Source of the DNA: Terfezia claveryi
Taxonomy: Eukaryota; Ascomycota; Pezizomycetes; Pezizales; Pezizaceae
Length of the DNA: 64,000 bases
Reading direction: 5' to 3'
NCBI GenBank assembly: GCA_015179025.1
Contig: WHUX01000025.1
Location: 62,001-126,000 of the forward strand
Part shown: piece after piece, positions 55,693 through 64,000 of the stretch
Numbering within the stretch: the first letter of the stretch is position 1
How the letters are laid out: each line of letters opens with the position of its first letter
Translations under genes and position numbers: made by a program
The notes under the pieces: model-generated
What the model was told of the DNA's origin: nothing
What the model saw: only the letters and a program-made list of their open reading frames with translations
Database searches by the model: none

Positions 55693-56879
55693 CTCGATTC
55701 AGCCAGGTGTTATACCAGAGTACTTACATATACTTATGCATTCGGGCTCGACCTAAATCCTACATGGTTGGCGTCCTCCAATGTCGTTCCGCCCGATATA
55801 ACAACAAATTATCTCGTACCTGTTGGTAACATGGGGAAAATTCGACTACCGTGAAGAAAGGATCAGACACCCTCACTATCTTAAGTTACAGACTTAGTTA
55901 AGCAACACCTCTCGTGCCTTGTGCTGCTCCTCACGTTGTAGAATGTCTCCACTCCAAGCGGCACAACTGGCATGATTTCAGTGCATGCGGTACATGGTTG
56001 CAGTAGCCATGAAATGATTTTCAATCTGTTCATATGCGACTGGCTGCTGCAAATACTGTATATCATGTACATAGATATAAAGCTACCAAAACATGATCCA
56101 TTCATATTATGAAGTTGATGGCCTTTTCATCCACCATAGCCCATCTATATACATCATCTTTGGCCTGCTCTCGGTCGTCATTGCAGCCACAATTCCGAAT
56201 TCGGCTGTTGATTGGAACTGGGAGTGCTCAAGGCATGCAAAGTATTCAATGTCATGAAAAAGGCCCCATTTTGGCTAAACAACCTGAGTGTAGAGCATTC
56301 GTTACTTTGGAGAATGGCCGGTTACTGTATCAGTATTCCCGCTGTGGGTGTCGCGTTTTCCCTAGCTGATAGTATTTGGGACTGGAAGGATTATTGAAGC
56401 TGTTAGTATTGGGAGGTATGTTTCATTTCATTGATGAAATAGGCTTGTTGAAGTTTTGCAAGGAGTTTGACTCGTTGGGTTTTGTCTGTTTGTCTTTGAG
56501 ATGGTTTTAATAAAGTTATACTTGTAAGTAATACGAGGTAGGCAGTGGAAAGGGTAATAGAGATGGAGGGGAGTATGTTCTGAAGACTGGGTTCTGGTTA
56601 CATGTCCAGTATCGAGGACGGAATATACGTGGTGGTGGGAGGCGCAAGCTTGGCTACAAATGACAGATTGCAAGTGAACCAGCGCCGGAGTAATGTATTT
56701 TAAAAAAATTATCCAAATGAAGTGTACGATACAGCTTCTACCTATCTATAATCAGCAGCAGTGAATGTCTAATAAAGATAGAATAATTACTTCTCTAGTA
56801 GTCTGGGGGATTATGTATCTCCTCCTCCTCCTCCTCCTCCTGCTGCTGCAGACGCAGGCAAGAAGGTAAGGTAACTAGC
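55693..56879. other. intergenic with a degraded membrane-protein-like piece
   Basis: Apart from the weak fragment at 56110-56397 there is only a (CTC)n microsatellite at about 56818-56840. Confidence 0.4.
56110..56397 (+). pseudogene. possible remnant of a membrane protein C-terminus
   Basis: One frame gives SIYIIFGLLSVVIAATIPNS then DWNWE; the next, from about 56210, gives LGVLKACKVFNVMKKAPFWL, EHSLLWRMAGYCISIPAVGV and ends IWDWKDY. Together they read like two hydrophobic helices with aromatic borders, broken by a frame change near 56206. I do not recognise the family. Confidence 0.3.
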
Positions 56880-57235
56880 TTAAACCTTCTTGATCTCAAA
56901 CCCCTCCTCCCCCTCCATGATATTTATCTCATTCTTATCCACTCATATCTAAAAATTACTGTTAGTCACATCCTACCAGGATAATAAACATGATAACTCC
57001 CAACATAATATGGACCACATGGCTTCCCCGGACTCCCCCTATCTATATCTTCCAGAACTTGTCTAGGCTCTCTTTGATACCTTGGGCTTCCCCGGCGACT
57101 TTCCCATTGGAGGTGTTGTACACGAAACCGCTGATGTTGTGCGTGTGGGCGCTGCGCTGCGTGTAGGCCCGGAAGAAGACGCCTTAGTCGGTGCCATGGA
57201 TTAGGAAGGTGTAGCGGTGGTGGGATATTTGGGGA
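56880..57235 (-). pseudogene. acylphosphatase pseudogene
   Basis: Acylphosphatase hydrolyses acyl-phosphates. The minus-strand frame reads RYTFLIHGTD, a TAA at 57186-57184, then GVFFRAYTQRSAHTHNISGF, VYNTSNGKVAGEAQGI and ESLDKFWK. The family core HGxVQGVxFRxFTQ is recognisable with V changed to D and Q changed to stop; the catalytic Arg and the GKVxGEAQG loop with its Asn are present. A one-base loss near 57050 shifts the frame (KDIDRG follows in the next frame). After a probable intron with GACTAAC and TTTTTAG the last exon reads VDKNEINIMEGEEGFEIKKV to a stop at 56880, with a TGA just before it. Three separate lesions exclude function. Confidence 0.82.
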
Positions 57236-58614
57236 TTGATCTGGGGTAAATTTTGGATGTACGTAGGCAGCTTTGCTTGAGTTTGGTATTTAATCATGTG
57301 CCTGTGTACCGTAGAGCTTGCAATATCTTAATTCTTATTCTACTGTTAACGATATTAAGCACCCACCTATATCCGTTCATGCACATCAAGTGGGGTATTC
57401 AAAGCCAGAGCATTGAGTACCTCACTCGGGTTCTCATATAAGATACATGGATGTCCGGCTGTTCTTGCTATCAATGAATGATTTGTGACTTAACTTTTCC
57501 TTGACTGTTTTGATTTCCACAACGTACGCAAATTAAGAACCTGTCACGCTCTAATACTTATTCTAACCTTATGCAGTGTCAACTGCACTGTAGAATTCCA
57601 TGAAGTCCGGAAGACCTCGAATTTGAGCTGCTATAAAAACGTTCACTTACGCACTTACCTTCAGGCTATTTACTCTACTGATATTTACTACCAGCCTGTT
57701 CAATCTTACTCTATTCTGCACCGTGAGAGGGGGACAGAGAGTTTCAGTGTCAGCTGCCCTGCCATTGGCGCATCTTAGAAGTGGTAGGCCGTTTGAATTC
57801 CAAAGCATGGGACTGTCTATAAACAGGAGTTGTCGCCTCACAATGAGTGAATAATGTTAAGATCTAATGATCTAAAGCTTGTGGTACTGAGTACAGAATG
57901 AGGGCAGTGAGTCAAATTCAGGGAGTAGATTGCGGGGTGGTACACCGCTTGCAGAGAGTCACGTGTGGAGCATCACACAGAGGGGAGGTTCAATTGTTAG
58001 TGCACACACTATGCAGTCACTCCCTACACTCTCGCACTATGTACCCCTTGCATGCTCCCATTTTGCTACCCCTTATATCAAAATTGAACCGTACCGTAGT
58101 TAGCTGACCAAGACCAATATCAATATCACCAGACTAAAATTTTAAAAATTACCCTGAGCAAGAGACTCTTGGTCCGAGATTAACAAAACTATTATCTCGG
58201 AATTTGGTATCTGGTTGGCACAATAGGAATTTGGACGAGGCTAATATGAATATGTTGGCACCGTGAAGTCATGCCAAGATTCAATGTGAACTAGTAGGTT
58301 TTTGGAACTCTTATATTCGGCGGAGGAATTTAATAGGGAGGAATTAGTACTAGCTTGTGGATAATGCTCTCCGGAGTGCAGCTCAAGCGCTACCATACCT
58401 ACCTAGTCAGAGTTTTATTGCGTAATATTAGCCGACAATGTTGAGGTCACGTGATTTCAGGTTAACCTGCCCCACCAGAAATAGTCGGTATATTTGAATA
58501 CGCTTCTTTGCTCCCCGATCATTATCCCGCCCCATGGCGGTCTCCCGATAACTATTGTATATAATTACTTTGTTTCTGCTGAGGTCGACGCTTTATCTGA
58601 CCTGTACGACAACG
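57236..58614. other. intergenic, 5' side of THI6
   Basis: No gene. ATCTGGTTGGCACAATAGG (58210-58228) is a partial copy of the scattered motif. I saw no thiamine riboswitch-like fold, but cannot exclude one by eye. Confidence 0.4.
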
Positions 58615-60456
58615 ATGTCTCCCAGACACACTCTAGATCTCTCCCTGTACTTGGTCACCTCTTCAGACCTTCTCCCAAGCAACACAACCCTTGCGAAGCA
58701 CGTTGAGGCCGCCATCAAGGGGGGCGTGAGCATAGTGCAGCTACGGGAGAAAAACTTAGACACGGGAGCATTTGTGAGGCTTGCAAAAGAGGTTCATGGG
58801 GTGACGAAGAAACATAGGGTCCCATTACTTATCAACGATAGGATTGATGTTGCACTAGCGGTAGGTTGTGAGGGGGTCCATGTTGGACAAAGTGATTTGG
58901 GTAAGAATGGGCTTTCTGACTGGTATCAGTCCTGAACCATTGGCTAATGAAATGATCATTAGACTATGCCACTGCTCGCACCCTCCTTGGGCCCTCTGCG
59001 TACATCGGCATTTCAGCAACCAATGTAACTGAGGCTGTGAAAGCTCTGGAAGACATCAGTGATGTCTATGCAGATCCCGGAACCACATACTTAGGACTTG
59101 GTCCAGTCTATGCTACAGCTACAAAGCCAGATCACAAACCCCCGATGGGTCCAGAAGGCATTCGAGAGATCCTCCAGTCACTCTCGACACACAAACTCTC
59201 TGGAGCTCGTGCTAGTAGGCCGTTACCAGACACACAATTTGTCGCCATTGGAGGGATCAATAGAGAAAACCTCTACAAGGTACTCTATATGAGTGAACCC
59301 ACCCTGGAGTTCAAAGAGCAACAGCAAAAATCCGTTTTTCCCTGGATATTGAAATTGGGAGGAGTCGCTGTTGTGAGCGCAATCATGGCTTCGCCAACAC
59401 CAGAGTTAGTCGCTCGAGAGCTTCGCAACCAGATAGACACTGCCTCCACTCCTGCCGCAGCAGATCCCATCCTCTCTGATGAACATATCTCACAATCAAC
59501 CTTCGATATCATCAAATCTATCCCAATTCATATGCCTCTCGTACACCACATCACCAATAGTGTCGTTAAGGGTTTCTCCGCAAACGTCACGCTTGCTGTT
59601 GGTGCATCCCCCATAATGTCTGAAAATCCTATGGAAATGAAAGACTTAGCAGCAATAACCTCCGGATTCGTCCTAAACATGGGGACATCCTTACCCGAGT
59701 TCGAGCTCGTTGCCACAAAAGCAATCGTCGAGAATAATCGGAAAGGAAATCCTATTGTCTTCGACCCCGTAGGCGCAGGAGCTACAAAATGGAGGAGAGA
59801 GCTTTCCCATAAATTGGTTGAGGTGGGGTATTTTGATGTGATCAAGGGCAATAGAGGGGAGATTCTGACGATTGCTGGAGCGGAGAATATTGTTATGAGG
59901 GGGGTAGATGATGCTCCTGTGGATGGGGCAATGCCTCCACATGACTTGGCAAGGGTTGTGAGGGATCTGGCATTGAGGGAGAGTACGTCCATCTGGAATT
60001 ATTATCTTTCAAAAACGATGTGCTCACTAGATCGTGTCTGCAGACAACATTATTGTCATGACGGGGAAAAGTGATATTATCAGCAACGGTATGAGTACCT
60101 ATGTCATTAACAATGGACACCCTTGGCAAGCCAAGGTGACTGGGGTACGTCATGCACCAAACCAACGTGATCATCTCAGCACTAACATGTTGAAGACTGG
60201 ATGTTCCCTTGGCTCAGTTCTAGCAGCGGCCCTCTCCGTCATACCGAAAATCGGTCCCGTTGCGCGTTCTAAAGATAGGAAGCTGTCCGCTGTCATTTCT
60301 GGGATGCTGTTGTACAATATTGCCGCTGAGAGGGCGGCGAAGAGAGCACAAGGGCCTGCGTCGTGGAAAGTGGCGTTTTTGGACAGTTTAGCGCAGATGG
60401 TGGAGACAGGGTTTCTACCAGGGGAAGCTAGGATTGAGAAGTTGAATTTGGTGTAA
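58615..60456 (+). CDS. THI6: bifunctional thiamine-phosphate synthase / hydroxyethylthiazole kinase
   Basis: Exons: 58615-58900, 58963-59982, 60044-60144, 60196-60456; phases fit, 555 residues. The N-terminal domain joins HMP-PP and thiazole phosphate to thiamine monophosphate; the C-terminal domain phosphorylates hydroxyethylthiazole for salvage. N-terminal marks: GGVSIVQLREKN, LLINDRIDVALA, GVHVGQSDL, LGLGPVYATATK, FVAIGGIN. From about residue 290: HHITNSVVKGFSANVTLAVG, SPIMSENPMEM, GFVLNMGT, PIVFDPVGAGATKWR, FDVIKGNRGEI, VMTGKSDII and TGTGCSLGS, the anion hole with the catalytic Cys, rebuilt across the last intron. This fused layout is standard in fungi. Start at MSPRHTLDLSLYLV fits the usual N-terminus. 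Confidence 0.95.
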
Positions 60457-60992
60457 TAATTGAAACTGCTGTCACGTGATTCCTCCTATATACATGTAAG
60501 TACATATATAACTCCAAGGACTCGGAACAAGTCTCCTCCCCATCTCGAGCCTAGTTAATCTGTGTGGAGTATCCTTGGTGAGAATGTGAATTTGTCATAC
60601 AAATTTAAATACGCTCATGATTGCGCAGTTGATAATTATGGGGAGTGGGGTGTATAATAATGTACGTACATCTCGTCGGCAATGTTTGAAATGATTTGAA
60701 ATAACCCTACCCTTTGAGCAATTCCCGAAGCTCGGCCATGAAAGAGAAATATCCCATCTAAGGCTTTTTTAATTGGTGACTAATTCTATCTAAGCAATTC
60801 AATACAGCTGCAATATAAAATAAGCCGTATATATGTACTGGACCATTACGGAATTGAAAATTTTAGTTCATAAAAATTTTCTTCAATACAACACAGCAAT
60901 ACACCTGTTCAACGCAACATAGTCTTCCTCAAAGCAACATACTCTGCATTACCAGCACACAAGCATACCACGACATCCCTGATCTTACCAAA
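60457..60992. other. intergenic with promoter-like leader
   Basis: AT-rich; CA-rich leader sequence (about 60890-60990) before the next open frame looks like a fungal 5' UTR. Confidence 0.4.
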
Positions 60993-61521
60993 ATGTCTGT
61001 TGCAGAAGATAATGGTGGTATTGATTTGGATCAGTTTCACCCCCTAGGTTCCGCTCCATCTCGAAGTGCAATTGAAACATTCTCTGGTATTGCGCGTACT
61101 AAGTTTGAAGAGTATTTGCATACAATAAGTAGTAAATCTCCGTTGACCTTGAGAAGTAATCCCCTTAATCCAATTCAAGTACATGGTCAAAATTAAAGCA
61201 TACCTCCGAGACCGATACCTGAAGGCCCCAGCAGGTGATTTACCAGCCTTTGAGTTACGATGGAAGGCATTAAATGAATATGAGCTGCGGAATGATGCAC
61301 TATATTTTATTGCTAGCCAAAATAATGATGGGAAACGAGAGGTTTTGGAGCACATGATGTATTTGATGTTATCGCACATGTTCATGTTTGCATGCAGGAA
61401 AGAACATGACCTATAATATCCGTCTGTCAACCATCCATTGCAATATCCTGACAATGAGAACAATGGATATAGGCTAAAAACACTCGAAAAATTTAAATCT
61501 GATATTCCCGGCTCACTCTAA
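60993..61521 (+). pseudogene. orphan protein gene, frameshifted and with a stop, entering the palindrome
   Basis: The frame from MSVAEDNGGIDLDQFHPLGS runs to a stop at about 61195. The sense moves to another frame near 61180 with VKIKAYLRDRYLKAPAGDLP, AFELRWKALNEYELRNDALY and HMMYLMLSHMFMFACRKEHD, meets TAA at 61414-61416, and continues NNGYRLKTLEKFKSDIPGSL to a stop at 61521. That last piece is duplicated in reverse at about 62990-62920 as NNEYRLKTLEKSKFHIFGPL, inside the inverted repeat. I do not recognise the protein. Confidence 0.55.
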
Positions 61522-62987
61522 TTTACCCTGAACCTCACAATTTCAAAACCCCATATAATCCCCCTCTGCCTCGACCTCCCCTATACTATAACTACCACTA
61601 CTACCATGACCACTACTAGCAGCGATAGGCTCCCCATAGGTCTCTCCTATAACCCCTATTAGTGTAGACACAAGTCGTTCACTATATATAGAGCCATGCG
61701 TACTACAAACTATGATAAATAGAATTTATACTTACCAAGTAGTGTAAATCAGTGTTCACGGTATATATTGAGCTATTTTGAGAGCCTTGGTATGCTATAT
61801 TTTCGGCACTGCAAACCTAAAGCACTGAAGATATGGTGTTTGAAGGTCAGAAAATTCCGTAGCCTCTGTACCCTTGAATTCTTTAGTCAACATCCGTAAC
61901 TTTCTATATGTAGTCTGTTTAGCCTCCAGGGCCTCAGCAGCTATGATATGAAGCTTCTTGCACTTAATATAGCTTAAATCGAGAGTTTTGAGAGTTCCTA
62001 ATCTATTTCTGTGACTGAGGCTTCGCTTCCATTCCCATGCTAAGTACTTTGACGGTCTGGGAGTTTAGGCATATTGTACTAAGTCTAGTATTGAATCTCA
62101 ATTATTGTGAGATAATTAAATTGAGCCCAAGCACAAACCTGGAGAGGTTTTGATCCATATAGCTGCTATGGGGTTCATGTTGATGCTGCACTACCGGCGG
62201 CATGCAGAACTCTTTCCTGCCAAGGCCTCTCAAATTCCTTTTGTTTCACTCAACTCACTCAAGGCCTCTCAACCGTCCTGAGGGCCTCTCAACCCCTCTC
62301 AAGGCCTCTCAACCCTGCTCTATGTTGCTATCAACTCTCCTACAATACCCTATTCATAAGCAATTGTGAACAAGTCTCTAAAATATATCAAAAAGTTAAA
62401 ATCCACTACAATTCCTAGACTCTAAGCACTATGAACGGAGGCGTAGCCTCAGTCACAAAAACAGATCAAGGACTCTCAAAACTCTCGATCTAAGCTATAT
62501 TGAGTGCAAGAAGCTTCATATCATAGCTTCTGAGGCCCTGGAGGCTAAGTAGACTACATAGCAAGAGATACAGATGTTGACTAAAGAATTTAAGGATGCA
62601 GAGGCTGCGGAATATTCTGATCCTCAAACACTGCATGGTGGGAGTACTTCAATGCTTCAAGTTTGCAATGCCGAGAATATAGCTATATTAAAGCTCTCAA
62701 AATAGCTCAAATTCTATACCGAGAACACTAATTTGTACTGCTTGGAAAGCATAGTTACATTTATCACAGATTGTAGTACGTATGGCTCTATATATAGTAA
62801 ATGGCTTGTGTCTACTCCAATAGAGGTTAAATAGTAGTAGTCATGGCAGGAGCAGAGAGTCGTGGCAAAGGGGAGTTGTATGAGGTTTTGGGTTGCGAGA
62901 AGTGTAGAAAGAAAGTCAGGGTAAATTGGAGTGGGCCGAAAATATGAAATTTGGATTTTTCGAGTGTTTTTAGCCTATATTCATTGT
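61460..62987. repeat. 1.5-kb imperfect inverted repeat (palindrome)
   Basis: Left arm about 61460-62035 and right arm about 62431-62987 are complementary along their whole length, with point differences and small indels. The outer ends share ATATAGGCTAAAAACACTCG and inner parts share GAAGCTTCTTGCACT and TTTAGTCAACATC. The 395-bp centre holds four or five copies of AAGGCCTCTCAA. No target-site duplication or transposase was found. Confidence 0.9.
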
Positions 62988-64000
62988 TCGGGATACCGTA
63001 GAGACTCGAGTCATCAGACAATGCCCGTGCTCATTGTTATATAAACATCGGAGATTGAAATGTACTGTAATTATCCATAATGCCATCAAGGAAGCCTCTA
63101 CAAGTGCTGTCCCTGAATATAGCTGCAAGTGGACTCCAAGCCGTTTCTGGAGGCAGACTTCCTCCACCGGTCCAAAACCACTCAGAGAGTCTTCCAGCAC
63201 CGTCCCGGCCCAGTAAAGCGAATTTATAATCCACCACCTGATCTTCTGTGACCTCACTAAAAAAAACCCTTACATGACTTCGAAGATTCAATAGTTTTTA
63301 CTTTACCCTTTGAATAGATCTTGGCACTCAAATTGAATAAGCCCGTGGCTTATGATCAACGTGTCCCACACATGTACAGTAGGTATTGTGAATATATGCA
63401 GCTCACATTGAAATTACGCTAGCCAATAACTCTCTACGGTATTTGCAACCGATGGTGGATATTGCATGGAAGTAGGGGACCCATGTCGATCGTCCAGTGG
63501 GCGCCAATCGTTCGCCAGGGACAACAGACCACAGAACATTTTGTCATCTACATACCTACCTAGTCTGGTTGGCACAACAGCCCCGCTTAATTTGTCATCG
63601 CCAGCTGCGATTCCATGTAGATTTGTCATCGCCAGCTGCGATTCCATGTAGTCTTGGTGGCACAATACCACGGTACCTACATCCTACTTCTAGAAGCAAC
63701 AATTTGGCACATTCGTGTGCCTGAGCGGCAACATTCAACGTATGTATTAAGCTGGATCTGCAGTGCGCAGATTCGCTGCATCAACGTTAAACGTATATCA
63801 GACGGGTAAAGATCTGCCCGCCGGAGTAAACCGCGCGGGGTAGTAATTAAGCCGTCGATTTGTAATTCAGACTTTTGTCAACATCAAGGTTTATAGCTAT
63901 ACTATTGTCCCTTGAACTAGATATAAACTGTGCCCAATTCGTTAATGGATTCTGCTATTTTTGCGACGACGCTGTTCATGAGTTTTTGGGCCCTTCAAGG
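62988..64000. other. right end of window; no gene recognised
   Basis: Short frames on both strands (62970-63291, 63414-63724) show no domain. Contains a scattered-motif copy (63561-63578) and the 31-bp duplication listed separately. Confidence 0.45.
63590..63651. repeat. perfect 31-bp tandem duplication
   Basis: 63590-63620 and 63621-63651 are identical (beginning ATTTGTCATCGCCAGCTGCG). It lies between TAGTCTGGTTGGCAC (63561) and the related TAGTCTTGGTGGCAC (about 63649). Confidence 0.95.

Noticed and set aside
57236..58614. Thiamine pyrophosphate riboswitch before THI6
   Set aside because: I looked for the conserved CUGAGA and ACCUGA-type elements and did not find a convincing pair.

Overview
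This window comes from a filamentous ascomycete (Pezizomycotina). The evidence is short introns of about 50-75 nt with GTANGT-type donors and CTAAC branch sites, single-copy fungal housekeeping genes (VAM7, TSR2, MCM4, UTP18, THI6), and transposon relics damaged mainly by C-to-T-type changes that create stop codons, as expected of repeat-induced point mutation (RIP). I cannot name the species.

Layout. 1-8415: a decayed copia-type retrotransposon on the minus strand, split by a nearly complete Ty3/gypsy chromovirus (1066-7128) with a 5-bp GAGAC target-site duplication. 8709-12725: a 2.7-kb minisatellite with a unit of about 23 bp, interrupted by a 1.2-kb segment carrying a 9-bp pyrimidine-strand array. 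13.7-16.6 kb: a divergent pair, a two-TM membrane protein and the vacuolar SNARE VAM7. 17.5-20.7 kb: two different pogo/Tigger-type transposon deletion derivatives and a broken copy of a small gene whose better copy lies at 30.1-30.6 kb. 23.5-28.7 kb: a short conserved fungal protein, a CCoAOMT-type O-methyltransferase, TSR2 and an NmrA-like Rossmann protein with a basic tail. 31.5-36.7 kb: MCM4 and UTP18 in tandem, with G1/S-type promoter motifs before MCM4. 37.3-41.7 kb: a GH18 chitinase between two inverted, broken members of an orphan PD-(D/E)XK-like family. 42.4-42.8 kb: a YTH1/CPSF30 pseudogene. 43-53 kb: gene-poor, with a few hypothetical ORFs. 53.2-55.7 kb: a piggyBac-type transposase with one homopolymer frameshift, bracketed by two foldback sequences. 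56.9-57.2 kb: an acylphosphatase pseudogene. 58.6-60.5 kb: bifunctional THI6. 61.0-63.0 kb: a broken orphan gene running into a 1.5-kb inverted repeat.

The housekeeping genes do not form one pathway: DNA replication licensing (MCM4), ribosome biogenesis (UTP18, TSR2), thiamine synthesis (THI6) and vacuole fusion (VAM7). Between them lies a graveyard of duplicated genes and mobile elements. I did not find a coherent new multi-gene system. The best leads are the orphan nuclease-like family around the chitinase, the paired foldbacks around the piggyBac gene, the 1.5-kb palindrome that captured a gene end, and two pogo derivatives that independently kept the DNA-binding and C-terminal parts of their transposases. 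All gene models and family names are read by eye; no database search or RNA data was used.
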